Source: Roseivirga pacifica (GTDB taxonomy: Bacteria; Bacteroidota; Bacteroidia; Cytophagales; Cyclobacteriaceae). Taken from it: DNA of 64,000 nucleotides. This document shows positions 25,196 to 34,721 of the stretch, piece after piece. The translations under genes were made by a program, and so were the position numbers. The first letter of the stretch is position 1. Every line of letters starts with the position of its first letter. The notes beneath the pieces were generated by a model that was not told where the DNA came from, did no database searches, and was given only the letters and a program-made list of their open reading frames with translations. The stretch is from the NCBI RefSeq assembly GCF_900111145.1, contig NZ_FOIR01000003.1:372001-436000 (forward strand), read 5' to 3'.

Positions 25196-26208
25196 TGAAA
25201 ACACTTTCTGTAGCCCTACTTAACTACAACGGCCAGCAACACCTTGCTACTTTTTTACCCTCCGTTGTTGAGCACAGCAAACCCTACCCTGTTGTTTTAA
25301 TAGACAATGGCTCGAGCGACAGCTCTGTTTCGTTTGTTAAGGAGCACTTTCCTACCGTTGAGCTTATACAGTTTACTGAAAACCATGGCTTTTGCGGTGG
25401 CTACAACAAAGCCCTACAACTTATTGAAACCGATTATGTGGTTTTGCTCAATACTGATGTAGAAGTTACGCCTAACTGGATTCCTCCTGTGTTGAATTCA
25501 TTGGAATCGGATGAAAAGTTAATGGCCGCACAACCCAAAATCCTAGATTTTAAAAAGAAGACACACTTTGAGTACGCAGGGGCTTCCGGTGGCTTTATCG
25601 ACAAGCTAGGCTATCCATTCTGCCGTGGCCGACTTTTTGACGAACTTGAGGAGGACACCAATCAATACGACCAACAACGAGAGGTCTTTTGGGCTTCGGG
25701 CAGTAGTTTGTTTATAAATAGAAAGCTTTATAATAAACTTGGTGGGCTGGACGAGCACTTTTTCGCCCACATGGAAGAAATAGACCTGTGTTGGCGCATT
25801 TGGAATGCCGGCTATAAGGTGTCTGTTTGTCCCCAAAGCACCGTTTATCATTTGGGAGGCGGTACACTTAACAAACAAAACCCACGAAAAACTTATCTGA
25901 ATTTTCGCAATGGTTTAAGCATGCTCTTAAAGAATGAAAGCGCAACTGGTTTACTGTGGAAGCTTCCGCTGCGAATGCTATTAGATTGGATTGCAGCCAT
26001 TAAGATTTCTATGGAAAGCGGCACATCACATGGCTTTGCAATTCTTAAAGCACACCTTCATTTTCTACAGAGGGCAGGTAATTATTTAAAAGGAAGAAAG
26101 GGAAAGCCAAAACACAAAAAAAGCCCACGTTTTCAAGGACTTATTATTCTTCAATATTTTATTAAAGGCAGAAAAACCTTCAAAGAACTCCCAGATAGGT
26201 TTAATTGA
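25195..26208 (+). CDS. Family 2 glycosyltransferase
   Basis: 337 residues with a GT-A fold. VALLNYNGQQHLATFLPSVV opens the domain, VVLIDNGSSDSS is the nucleotide-binding strand, VVLLNTDVEVTPNW holds the DXD-like metal site, and EEIDLCWRIWNAGYKV is the acceptor/catalytic block typical of rhamnosyltransferase-like GT2 enzymes. The C-terminal 60 residues are basic and may contact the membrane. Coupled to ybaB. Its 3' end overlaps the convergent PspC gene by 8 bp. Sugar specificity cannot be told. Confidence 0.9.
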   Translation: MKTLSVALLNYNGQQHLATFLPSVVEHSKPYPVVLIDNGSSDSSVSFVKEHFPTVELIQFTENHGFCGGYNKALQLIETDYVVLLNTDVEVTPNWIPPVLNSLESDEKLMAAQPKILDFKKKTHFEYAGASGGFIDKLGYPFCRGRLFDELEEDTNQYDQQREVFWASGSSLFINRKLYNKLGGLDEHFFAHMEEIDLCWRIWNAGYKVSVCPQSTVYHLGGGTLNKQNPRKTYLNFRNGLSMLLKNESATGLLWKLPLRMLLDWIAAIKISMESGTSHGFAILKAHLHFLQRAGNYLKGRKGKPKHKKSPRFQGLIILQYFIKGRKTFKELPDRFN

Positions 26209-26419
26209 ACCACACTGGATTTTGCCTTCTTCTTAAATGTTTCCGATAATTGATAACGAATGCCAGCCCCAGGTATATTATCACTGGAGACCCAACGGTA
26301 ATAAACGATGCGTAAATAAAGAAGAGTCTTATGCTCGAGGTTGATAAATTTAGCTTTTCGCCAAGCTTAGTACAAACCCCAAACGCCTGACTTTCAAAGA
26401 ATCGCTGTAGTTTCTCCAT
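26201..26419 (-). CDS. Small PspC-domain membrane protein
   Basis: 72 residues starting MEKLQRFFESQAFGVCTKLGEKLN. The PspC layout is seen: GVCTKLGEKLNLSTSSIRLFF, then a membrane helix VGSPVIIYLGLAFVI, then a basic tail. The ATG at 26419 is chosen over the longer frame because the extension has no PspC character. PspC domains act in membrane stress responses; small stand-alone versions are common in Bacteroidetes. Confidence 0.8.
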   Translation of the reverse strand: MEKLQRFFESQAFGVCTKLGEKLNLSTSSIRLFFIYASFITVGSPVIIYLGLAFVINYRKHLRRRQNPVWFN

Positions 26420-26544
26420 TTGACATTGTGTTTCATACGAAAATACGACTAAATTCTTATTCGTAAAATCGGATTTGAGTAAAAAATTATTAAAATTGCG
26501 TCCGTCAAAAAAGGCGCAACTAGACAAAAACAATCAAAAAACTT

Positions 26545-28332
26545 ATGAAAACCCGAACTTTTAAACTGATTTTTCCTGTCATGATCATGGCTATCATGTC
26601 CTTGTCAGGCTGTGCATTGAGCCAGATGATCAAGGCATCCAAAGATCAGGGACTTACTGTGGAACCAAACCCATTGGAGGTACACGCTGACACTGTTTCT
26701 TTTGAAATGACTGCGAAACTTCCTACCAATCTTCTAAAACCAAAGAAAGTTTACACACTCAACACTTACTACCGTTACGGTACTCAAGAAGTTCAACTAA
26801 AGTCAATTGAGTTTAGAGCTGATGACTATACTGGAAATGAACAACCAACTGTAACCGAGTCTTTCTCTTTCCCTTACAACGATGCTATGCGTAGAGGGAA
26901 CATCGAAATTCAAGGTGTTGCTTCAAACCCTAAAAACGGTGCAAACAAAACATCTGACCGTTTGGCAATTGCTGAAGGCGTAATTACTACTTCTAAACTA
27001 GTAGAGCCTTCTTACGCTGCATCTTACGCAGACCACGGTTACAACGACCAAGAAGAACTTATCCCTACTAACGTAGAATTCTTCTTCGACCAAGGAAGAT
27101 CAGTATTCAAGTCTTCTGAAAAGAGCAGTGATAGAGGTGAGCGTTTCGCAGCATTCATTGCAGAGAAAAACGTTACTAGAACTGTAACTATCACTGGTAC
27201 TCACTCACCAGAAGGTAAAGAAACTTTCAACTCTGAGCTTTCTCAAGAAAGAGCTGATGCTATCGAGAAGTGGTACAGAGAGCAAATGGACAAGTACGAT
27301 TACCAAGGTATGGCTGACGAAATCAGATTTATTTTGAAGCCTATCGTTGAAGATTGGACTGACCTTAAAGCAATGCTTGCTAAGTACAACGGCATTTCTG
27401 CTAGCGAAAAATCTGAGTGGACTAGAATTATTAACGGTACAGGTTCATTCGAGCAAAAAGAGAAGCAACTTCAGAAGCTTAGCACTTACAAAAAAGTATT
27501 CACTGACATCTACCCTCAGTTAAGAACTGCTAAAACTGAAGTACTTACAGTTAAGGAGAAAAAATCTCCAGAAGAGATTGCTACGCTTGCTTTAGCAATT
27601 GCTAGAGGTAGCCAGCCTGCCGATGCACTTTCTGTAGAAGAGCTTGCTTACGCTGCTGCTAAAAACCCTTCTTTAGAAGAAAAGAAAATGATCTTGGAAG
27701 CTGCTGCTAAGAAAAATGACACTTGGGTAATTCATAACAACCTAGGTGCTGTACACTTAGAGCTTGCTAAGCAAACTTCAGGTAGCACGCAGAGAAACCA
27801 CGTATCTACTGCTTTGAACCACTTCAACATTTCTAACCAAAAGAAAGCTAACGTTGAAGCACAAGCTAACATGGGTATGGCCCTTGCAATGCAAAACAAC
27901 CTTTGGGGTGCACACGATGCACTTACTAAAGCTGCTGGCATGAACCCTGGCAACACAGTAAGACAGAACATTAACGGTACTAAAGGTTATGTTGAAATTA
28001 AAGTTGGTGACTATGCTGCTGCACTTAGCTCTTTGAACGGTGCTGGTAACACTACTGCTAACCAATTCAACAAAGGTTTAACTCAGTTATTGAGCAAAGA
28101 CTTCTCTAGAGCACAGTCTACACTAGAAGGTGTAATTAGCAGCGACAGAGGTTTTGTAAAAGCACACTACGCTGCTGCTGTAGCTGCTGCTCGACAAGAC
28201 AACGAGAACAAAGTAATTCAGCACCTTAAAAATGCAATCGGTGCCGATGCTTCAATGAAAGAAAAAGCTATGAACGACCTAGAATTCAGAGCTTTCACAG
28301 GCACTCAAGCCTTCATGGACTTAATGAAATAA
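26545..28332 (+). CDS. OmpA-like and TPR-containing outer membrane lipoprotein
   Basis: 595 residues. The lipobox is L-S-G-C with Cys23. A beta-rich N-terminal region lies at about 35-165, followed by an OmpA-like segment at about 175-255 (NVEFFFDQGRSVF, ITGTHSPEGKETFNSELSQERADAI). TPR repeats lie at about 400-590 (NNLGAVHLELAKQ, ANMGMALAMQNNLWGAHDAL, AHYAAAVAAARQD). Codon use is narrow (AGA for Arg, GCT for Ala, ACT for Thr, AAC for Asn), which suggests a very abundant protein. It may link the outer membrane to peptidoglycan and act as a scaffold. It is followed by a clear terminator, so it is monocistronic. Confidence 0.82.
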   Translation: MKTRTFKLIFPVMIMAIMSLSGCALSQMIKASKDQGLTVEPNPLEVHADTVSFEMTAKLPTNLLKPKKVYTLNTYYRYGTQEVQLKSIEFRADDYTGNEQPTVTESFSFPYNDAMRRGNIEIQGVASNPKNGANKTSDRLAIAEGVITTSKLVEPSYAASYADHGYNDQEELIPTNVEFFFDQGRSVFKSSEKSSDRGERFAAFIAEKNVTRTVTITGTHSPEGKETFNSELSQERADAIEKWYREQMDKYDYQGMADEIRFILKPIVEDWTDLKAMLAKYNGISASEKSEWTRIINGTGSFEQKEKQLQKLSTYKKVFTDIYPQLRTAKTEVLTVKEKKSPEEIATLALAIARGSQPADALSVEELAYAAAKNPSLEEKKMILEAAAKKNDTWVIHNNLGAVHLELAKQTSGSTQRNHVSTALNHFNISNQKKANVEAQANMGMALAMQNNLWGAHDALTKAAGMNPGNTVRQNINGTKGYVEIKVGDYAAALSSLNGAGNTTANQFNKGLTQLLSKDFSRAQSTLEGVISSDRGFVKAHYAAAVAAARQDNENKVIQHLKNAIGADASMKEKAMNDLEFRAFTGTQAFMDLMK

Positions 28333-28350
28333 GAAGCACTTATATAATAT

Positions 28351-28382
28351 AAGCCCTCCCGATTTGCGAGAGGGCTTTTTTT
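28351..28382 (+). terminator. Terminator of the OmpA/TPR lipoprotein gene
   Basis: Stem AAGCCCTC (28351-28358) / GAGGGCTT (28370-28377) followed by a run of T residues. It lies 18 bp after the stop codon. Confidence 0.88.
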
Positions 28383-28456
28383 ATGCCTTTTGGTTAAAAT
28401 CGTTGTTGGCATTTGACCTATGAATGTTTATTTTTACGGCCGCTAAAAACAATTCG

Positions 28457-29434
28457 ATGAGAGAAATACAGTTCAGAGAAGCCCTAAGAGAAGCCATGTC
28501 GGAAGAGATGAGAAGAGATGAGAAAATCTTCTTGATGGGTGAAGAAGTAGCACAGTACAACGGTGCATATAAAGTAAGCCAAGGCATGTTAGATGAGTTC
28601 GGTGAAGAAAGAGTAATTGACACTCCTATTGCAGAACTTGGTTTTGCCGGTATTGGTGTTGGTGCTGCAATGAACGGCCTTCGTCCGATTATCGAATTCA
28701 TGACCTTCAACTTCTCTTTGGTAGCGATTGACCAGGTGATCAACTCTGCTGCTAAAATGATGTCAATGTCTGGTGGACAGTTCCCTATTCCAATGGTATT
28801 TAGAGGTCCAACTGGTAACGCTGGTATGTTGAGCTCTCAGCACTCTCAAAACTTTGAGAACTGGTATGCGAACACTCCAGGTTTGAAAGTAGTTGTTCCT
28901 TCTAACCCATACGATGCAAAAGGACTTTTAAAGTCTTCTATTCGCGATAACGACCCTGTAATCTTTATGGAGTCTGAACTGATGTATGGGGACAAAGGCG
29001 AGGTGCCTGAAGGCGAATACTTGCTACCTATTGGCCAAGCACACATTGTAAAAGAAGGTACAGATGTAACTTTGGTTTCATTCGGTAAAATGATGAAAGT
29101 AGTAAACGAGGCTGCTGAGGAGTTGGCGAAAAACGGTGTGAGTGCCGAAGTAATCGACTTGCGTTCAGTAAGACCTTTGGACTACCCTACCATTATCGAA
29201 TCGGTTAAGAAAACAAACAGACTAGTAATTGTGGAAGAGGCTTGGCCGCTTTCTTCATTAGCTACAGATATTTCATTCAACGTACAGAAAGATGCTTTCG
29301 ACTACCTTGATGCGCCAATCAGAAGAGTAAACAGTTTAGACCTGCCTCTTCCTTACGCACCAACACTTATCGAAGCCATTCTACCGAATGTAAAAAGAAC
29401 ACTAGAAGCTGTAGATAGCGTAATGTATCGCTAG
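28457..29434 (+). CDS. pdhB: Pyruvate dehydrogenase E1 component subunit beta
   Basis: 325 residues starting MREIQFREALREAMSEEM. Transketolase pyrimidine-binding domain with the E1-beta blocks FLMGEEVAQYNGAYKVSQG, IDTPIAELGFAGIGVGAAMNGLRPI and QHSQNFENWYANTPGLKVV. The C-terminal transketolase domain begins at about 195 (VTLVSFGKMMKVV). It forms the thiamine-diphosphate-dependent E1 heterotetramer with an alpha subunit encoded elsewhere. The ATG at 28457 gives the normal N-terminus; the frame start at 28424 adds 11 atypical residues. Confidence 0.95.
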   Translation: MREIQFREALREAMSEEMRRDEKIFLMGEEVAQYNGAYKVSQGMLDEFGEERVIDTPIAELGFAGIGVGAAMNGLRPIIEFMTFNFSLVAIDQVINSAAKMMSMSGGQFPIPMVFRGPTGNAGMLSSQHSQNFENWYANTPGLKVVVPSNPYDAKGLLKSSIRDNDPVIFMESELMYGDKGEVPEGEYLLPIGQAHIVKEGTDVTLVSFGKMMKVVNEAAEELAKNGVSAEVIDLRSVRPLDYPTIIESVKKTNRLVIVEEAWPLSSLATDISFNVQKDAFDYLDAPIRRVNSLDLPLPYAPTLIEAILPNVKRTLEAVDSVMYR

Positions 29435-29460
29435 TAGCTTTTAAACCTGAGCGATTAACC

Positions 29461-29964
29461 ATGGCTAAACTTATTCTCATTGGCGGGATTAGTCGCTCGG
29501 GTAAATCTTCACTCGCACAATACCTCGCACAACACCTACCCCACGCTACCCATATCGATCAGGACGAGTTCGTACTTCCTGTCCATCAAATCCCAAAAAT
29601 CAACGATCGCACCGACTGGGAAACCCCAGAAAGTATAGATTGGCAGCAGTTGATTGCAAAGGTTAAAGAATCCCTCAATAACCATAGCTACGTTTTGCTC
29701 GAAGGCATATTTGCCTTTCAAAATGAAGCCTTGAACGATCAGGCAGACTTAAAGGTAATGCTTAAACTGCCCAAGGAAGAATTCTTAGTAAAACGTAGAA
29801 AGGAGCAGCGCTGGGGAGAAGAGCCAGAATGGTTTTTGGAGCATGTATGGAAGGCTAATTTAATCCATTGCAATCCACACCAAACCACAATTGACCTGAC
29901 CTTCAATGGCATACAACCCAATGAGTTCAGCAAGATTCAAGACAAAATCGAACTACTTCCCTAG
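29461..29964 (+). CDS. P-loop kinase of the uridine/nicotinamide riboside kinase type
   Basis: 167 residues with a Walker A G-G-I-S-R-S-G-K-S-S (about 8-17), a substrate block HIDQDEFVLPVHQIPKI and an Asp-rich region NDRTDWETPESIDW that recalls nicotinamide riboside kinases. A lid/Arg segment VKRRKEQRWGEEP follows. It probably phosphorylates a nucleoside or a related small molecule in the cytosol. It follows pdhB by 26 bp on the same strand and may share its transcript. The exact substrate is uncertain. Confidence 0.75.
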   Translation: MAKLILIGGISRSGKSSLAQYLAQHLPHATHIDQDEFVLPVHQIPKINDRTDWETPESIDWQQLIAKVKESLNNHSYVLLEGIFAFQNEALNDQADLKVMLKLPKEEFLVKRRKEQRWGEEPEWFLEHVWKANLIHCNPHQTTIDLTFNGIQPNEFSKIQDKIELLP

Positions 29965-30019
29965 TTAAAGTTTGACTTTTAGCAAATTCGAGTTAGATTA
30001 ACGAAAGAATTAGTTAAAA

Positions 30020-30751
30020 GTGAAGAAACTCTTAGCCCTACTTAGCCTAATAATTATTGTTCAAGCCTGTACTCCTCCAAAAAAGGAGGAAGACAAAATA
30101 GCAGCCCCAATTGTGGAAGAACCCGAGCGCCAACCGCGCATGGTGGTGCATGGTGATTTACCAGACCATCAGTTCCAGTTCTCCTCATTAAGACTAAATG
30201 AACACATCAGCAATATCGACCTAAGTGCTTTTAAGCACTATGGGGAGTTCTACACCGATGATTTTACCATTTATAGGCTCGACAGACTTGACTACTTAGC
30301 CGAATCGTACTTCATAAATGATATCAACCTTTATTTTATCGACAGCCTTTTAGTGAAGATTCAGGCATATTTAATTGAGGATAAATCGAGTGAGTTTTTG
30401 GGCCGGTATGGTAAAGCAAAGATTTTTGTAAGCAACTACCGCAACAAAAAGCTACTGGAGAACGAAGAGGTTTTGGTAACCCAAAACGGTAAAAAGCGGA
30501 TTAACGAAAACTTAGATTACTACAGACTAAAATGGATTAGAGAAGACCTTGACATTGAATACTTGGTGAACAAACAAGCCGATAGCCTTAGTAATAAAGA
30601 AGCAATGCTCTTTGATGACAGTCGGCAGCAATACAAGCTCACATTCCAAACCAAAGACTTTGACCATCAAATGGCTTGGGTCAAATGGGAGTCTTACAAA
30701 GAATCTAGAGGACTAGTTGCCAAACCAGCTTCAGAATTAAGCCAAGAATAA
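30020..30751 (+). CDS. Hypothetical lipoprotein
   Basis: 243 residues starting with GTG at 30020 (MKKLLALLSLIIIVQAC), lipobox V-Q-A-C with Cys17 followed by a charged linker. The rest is a soluble mixed alpha/beta domain rich in Tyr, Asp and Leu (DDFTIYRLDRLDYLAES; LYFIDSLLVKIQAYL). No family recognised. It lies between the P-loop kinase and the convergent ffh gene, with a shared terminator. Localisation to the outer or inner membrane is inferred from the lipobox. Confidence 0.75.
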   Translation: MKKLLALLSLIIIVQACTPPKKEEDKIAAPIVEEPERQPRMVVHGDLPDHQFQFSSLRLNEHISNIDLSAFKHYGEFYTDDFTIYRLDRLDYLAESYFINDINLYFIDSLLVKIQAYLIEDKSSEFLGRYGKAKIFVSNYRNKKLLENEEVLVTQNGKKRINENLDYYRLKWIREDLDIEYLVNKQADSLSNKEAMLFDDSRQQYKLTFQTKDFDHQMAWVKWESYKESRGLVAKPASELSQE

Positions 30752-30757
30752 AAAAGA

Positions 30758-30794
30758 AACGTCCTTCTTAACCGGATTAAGAAGGACGTTTTTT
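30758..30794. terminator. Strong bidirectional terminator
   Basis: A 14-bp perfect stem AACGTCCTTCTTAA (30758-30771) / TTAAGAAGGACGTT (30777-30790) with a 5-nt loop and T6 on the plus strand. An A-rich run on the other side gives a T-tract for the leftward ffh gene. Confidence 0.92.
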
Positions 30795-30815
30795 ATATGC
30801 TCTCGATAATTAATC

Positions 30816-32156
30816 TTATCTCTTTCTACCGGTCATTCCGGCCAAGTTGGCCATTGCGCGCTTGCCTCCACCCATTTTGTTCATGGCCTTCATCATTTTA
30901 CGCATATCGCTAAATTGCTTCATCAGGTTGTTTACTTGCTGAATAGAAGTACCCGAACCATCGGCAATTCGCTTTCTACGGCTACCATCAATAATTTCTG
31001 GATTAGCTCGCTCATTCAATGTCATAGAACGGATAATCGCTTCTATCGGCTTAAATGAATCATCATCGATATCAATGCCCTTCAAAGCCTTACCCATACC
31101 AGGGATCATGCCCAACAGGTCCTTAACGTTACCCATCTTCTTAATTTGCTCAAGCTGAGATAAGAAGTCATCGAAATCGAACTTGTTTTGACGGATCTTC
31201 TTGTTCAGCTTACGCGACTCCTCCTCGTCAAAGGCCTCTTGCGCCTTCTCAACAAGAGAAACCACATCACCCATACCAAGGATTCTGTTCGCCATACGAT
31301 CTGGGTAAAAAACATCAATCGCTTCCATCTTCTCACCAGTAGAGATGAACTTGATTGGTTTTTCAACTACGGAACGAATAGAAAGGGCAGCACCACCTCG
31401 GGTATCACCATCGAGTTTGGTAAGTACTACACCGTCAAAATCTAATCTATCATTAAAGGTCTTGGCCGTATTCACAGCATCCTGACCAGTCATTGAATCT
31501 ACTACAAAGAGGGTCTCCGAAGGCTTAACGGCATTCTTCAAAGACTCAATCTCTTGCATCATTTGCTCGTCTACCGCCAAACGACCTGCCGTATCGACAA
31601 TTACAATCTTCTTACCAGTAGCCTTAGCATGCTTAAGCGCATTGTTTGCAATCTCAATTGCGTTTTTGTTTTCAGGCTCAGCGTAAACATCTACGCCAAT
31701 TTGCTCACCCAAAACTTTCAACTGGTCAATCGCAGCCGGACGATAAATATCACAGGCAGTAAGCAACACCTGGCGACCTTGCGACTTGAGCATTCTTGCC
31801 AACTTACCAGAGAAGGTAGTTTTACCCGAACCCTGCAAACCGGAAATCAGAATCACTGCTGGGTCACCACCAATGTTGATATCCTTCTTCTCCCCGCCCA
31901 TTAAACGGGTAAGCTCTTCGTTGGTGATTTTAACGAATAATTGACCAGGAGAAACAGAAACCAAAACGTTTCGGCCTAAAGCTTCGTCTTTGATTTTATC
32001 GGTTACATCTTTGGCTACCTTGTAGTTAACATCGGCATCCACCAAGGCTCTTCTAATTTCCTTAGCTGTAGTTGCAACGTTTATCTCAGTAATAGTACCC
32101 TGACCCTTCAGGGTCTTAAAGGCTTTATCTAACTTTCCGCTTAAACTTTCAAACAT
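30816..32156 (-). CDS. ffh: Signal recognition particle protein Ffh
   Basis: 446 residues starting MFESLSGKLDKAFKTLKGQG. An N domain (1-85), a G domain with P-loop GLQGSGKTT (about 106-114), the DTAGRL and TKLDGD blocks, and a Met-rich M domain after about 330 (MRKMMKAMNKMGGGKRAM). It binds 4.5S RNA and the signal sequences of nascent inner-membrane proteins. The ATG at 32156 is the family start; the longer frame reading would add 33 residues spanning the promoter. Confidence 0.96.
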   Translation of the reverse strand: MFESLSGKLDKAFKTLKGQGTITEINVATTAKEIRRALVDADVNYKVAKDVTDKIKDEALGRNVLVSVSPGQLFVKITNEELTRLMGGEKKDINIGGDPAVILISGLQGSGKTTFSGKLARMLKSQGRQVLLTACDIYRPAAIDQLKVLGEQIGVDVYAEPENKNAIEIANNALKHAKATGKKIVIVDTAGRLAVDEQMMQEIESLKNAVKPSETLFVVDSMTGQDAVNTAKTFNDRLDFDGVVLTKLDGDTRGGAALSIRSVVEKPIKFISTGEKMEAIDVFYPDRMANRILGMGDVVSLVEKAQEAFDEEESRKLNKKIRQNKFDFDDFLSQLEQIKKMGNVKDLLGMIPGMGKALKGIDIDDDSFKPIEAIIRSMTLNERANPEIIDGSRRKRIADGSGTSIQQVNNLMKQFSDMRKMMKAMNKMGGGKRAMANLAGMTGRKR

Positions 32157-32180
32157 AATTGGCCTGTATATTTTGGGTTG

Positions 32181-32188
32181 CAAAAATA
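32181..32188 (-). promoter_or_regulatory. Probable ffh promoter -7 box
   Basis: Perfect -7 motif TATTTTTG read on the minus strand at 32181-32188, 25 bp before the ffh start codon. A -33 element is only partial (TTTC about 18 bp upstream). Confidence 0.45.
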
Positions 32189-32285
32189 GCCATTTTTCTG
32201 TGCATTGAAAGGAAAAAACAAGTCTTCCCTTTCTTAAGACGCACCTAATATCCATATTGGCATTTGCATTCGGAAAACCAGCTTT

Positions 32286-34718
32286 ATGAAGCCAATTCAG
32301 TTCAAAAAAGATGTTCTACCTCACTTGGTAGCCATTATTGTTTTTTTAGCCATTACTGTACTTTTCTTTCAACCAATATTTTTTGGCAACCAATCCTTAA
32401 GTCAAGGCGATATTACACAATGGAGAGCCAGTGCACAGGAACTGATTGAGTATCGCGAACAAACGGGAGAAGAAGGTTTATGGACCAACTCCATTTTTGG
32501 TGGAATGCCCGCCTACTTAATTAGCGTTAAGTGGGGAAATGAGCTGATTAAAACCACTCACGCTATTTTTGCCCTAGGCCTACCCCACCCTGTAAGAATT
32601 ATTTTTGTAGCCATGCTTTCGTTTTACATTATGCTGCTTTGCTTTAAAGTGAGGCCATATGTAGCGTTAATTGGCGCTGTAGCATTCGGTTTATCCAGTT
32701 ACAACATTATCGGCCTAACGGCTGGGCACAATGCACGAATATCAGCGGTTTCGTTTATGCCATTGGTTATGGGTGGTATTCACCTTTGTTTAAACCGAAA
32801 TAAACTTTTGGGCTTTAGCCTAACCGCACTTGCATTGGCCATGCAGTTGCGTGTAAATCACCTTCAAATCACCTATTACCTTGCCTTTATCATTGGCATT
32901 TACCTCATCTTACAGGCCATTCATGCCTATAAAAGCAATGAGTTAAAACCCTTCGCCACCAAAGCAGCTATGCTAGCATTGGCCGGAACACTTGCGGTAG
33001 GCACCTTCTTTGGTGAGTTTTATGCCACCTACGAATATGGTAAATACTCAAACAGGGGTGCTTCTGAACTTAGCCAACAAGTAGATGACGAAATGAATGC
33101 AGATGGGCTTTCACCTACCTATGCTTTCCAATATTCTAACGGCACCTGGGATCCATTTACGCTTTTTATACCTAATGCATTGGGCGGAAACGGTCCATTC
33201 CCAGCTAACAAAGCACTCGCAGAAGCCCTCACGCGCAGTCAAGTAACAGGAGCGCAACAGCAACAGTACTTAAGGGGAATTCCTACCTATTGGGGTAAGG
33301 AATCTGCCACTACTTATTATGCCGGAGCCATTATGGTTTTCCTTTTTGTAGTGGGAATTCTTTTTGTAGAAAAGCGCTATGTAATCTGGCTAGTTGCGGT
33401 AGCTGTATTGGGCATAATGTTGAGTTATGGCAGAAATATGGCATGGTTCAATAACCTAATGTTCGATTACTTTCCGGGCTACAACAAGTTCCGATCAGTA
33501 ACATTTACCATTGTAATGCCAATATTCAGTATTGCCTTGCTGGGTTCCCTTGGGTTAGAAAAACTACTTCAAACCAAACTAGACAAAGCCATTCAAAAGA
33601 AGTTTTACATTGCCCTTGGCAGTACGGCAGGTCTGGCTCTTTTACTAGCCATTGGAGCCGGAATGTTCAGCTTTAGGTCGGGCTTTGATGCTCAACTACC
33701 TGAGACGTTAATTGACGCCATTCATAGCGACAGAAAGTATATATTCAGAATGGATGCGCTTAGAGCTTTTGCCTTTATTGCTGCATTTGCTATTATGCTT
33801 TGGCTCTACCTAAATGATAAAGTTTCCAAGTTCGTTGGCTTGACTATCTTGGTGGTTATTGGCCTTGCAGATGTGCTTTTAGTTAGCAGTCGATTCATTT
33901 CTGATGCCAACTATGTCAATCAATCTCGTGCACAAAACTACGTGGCCTCGCAAGCCGATCAGTACATATTAGCCAATAAAACGGAAGGCGACCGGGTTGC
34001 GGATCTTACGCGCCAATTTTACGATGCACAATCTTCGTATTTCCACCACTTAATCAGTGGATATCATGGTGCCAGGGTAAGAAGATATCAAGAGCTAATT
34101 GACAATGCGATTTTACCAGAAGTACAAGCTGCTACTCAACAGATTCAGCAAGGACAGAGACAACTGACCGGTATTCCAATCTTGAATATGCTGAACACCA
34201 AGTTCTTCATTATCAATCCAAATTCGCCACAAGGTGCTTTAGTAAATAATGGAGCAAATGGTTCGGCTTGGTTTGTAAATGATCTAGTTTTTGTGAACGA
34301 TGCCGATGGCGAATTCAACGAAACACAAAAGCTAACAGACACGAAAAACATCGCAGTTGTAAACAGTAATGAAGTACCAGAAAGCACAGCTACTAGTGCA
34401 AATGGCACCATCACTTTAACTGATTATCACCCAGGCTACTGGAAATACGAATCGAACAATTCAGAGGCAGGTTTTGCGGTATTCTCTGAAGTACACTACC
34501 CTAAAGGTTTTGAGGTAACTATTGATGGAGAACCAGCAGAAATGAAACGTGCCAACTACATTTTAAGAGCACTCGAAATTCCTGCAGGCAACCATACAAT
34601 TGAGTTCAACTTTGCACCTAAGATCTACACTACGGGTACGGTGGTGATGTGGATATTTTCAATCCTTGTATTGTTGCTTTTTATTGGTAGCGTAGCAGTT
34701 AGCTTAAGAAAAAAATAA
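32286..34718 (+). CDS. YfhO-like large membrane protein
   Basis: 810 residues with many membrane segments, the first at about 14-36, and a long final soluble part ending in one more helix (VVMWIFSILVLLLFIGSVAV). The early non-cytoplasmic loop QGDITQWRASAQELIEYREQTGEEGLW, then NSIFGGMPAYLI, is typical of Bacteroidetes YfhO-family proteins. Their suggested role in Gram-positives is glycosylation of cell-wall polymers with lipid-linked sugars; the role here is not established. It lies next to wecB and glycosyltransferases, which fits an envelope glycan function. Confidence 0.85.
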   Translation: MKPIQFKKDVLPHLVAIIVFLAITVLFFQPIFFGNQSLSQGDITQWRASAQELIEYREQTGEEGLWTNSIFGGMPAYLISVKWGNELIKTTHAIFALGLPHPVRIIFVAMLSFYIMLLCFKVRPYVALIGAVAFGLSSYNIIGLTAGHNARISAVSFMPLVMGGIHLCLNRNKLLGFSLTALALAMQLRVNHLQITYYLAFIIGIYLILQAIHAYKSNELKPFATKAAMLALAGTLAVGTFFGEFYATYEYGKYSNRGASELSQQVDDEMNADGLSPTYAFQYSNGTWDPFTLFIPNALGGNGPFPANKALAEALTRSQVTGAQQQQYLRGIPTYWGKESATTYYAGAIMVFLFVVGILFVEKRYVIWLVAVAVLGIMLSYGRNMAWFNNLMFDYFPGYNKFRSVTFTIVMPIFSIALLGSLGLEKLLQTKLDKAIQKKFYIALGSTAGLALLLAIGAGMFSFRSGFDAQLPETLIDAIHSDRKYIFRMDALRAFAFIAAFAIMLWLYLNDKVSKFVGLTILVVIGLADVLLVSSRFISDANYVNQSRAQNYVASQADQYILANKTEGDRVADLTRQFYDAQSSYFHHLISGYHGARVRRYQELIDNAILPEVQAATQQIQQGQRQLTGIPILNMLNTKFFIINPNSPQGALVNNGANGSAWFVNDLVFVNDADGEFNETQKLTDTKNIAVVNSNEVPESTATSANGTITLTDYHPGYWKYESNNSEAGFAVFSEVHYPKGFEVTIDGEPAEMKRANYILRALEIPAGNHTIEFNFAPKIYTTGTVVMWIFSILVLLLFIGSVAVSLRKK

Positions 34719-34721
34719 GGG

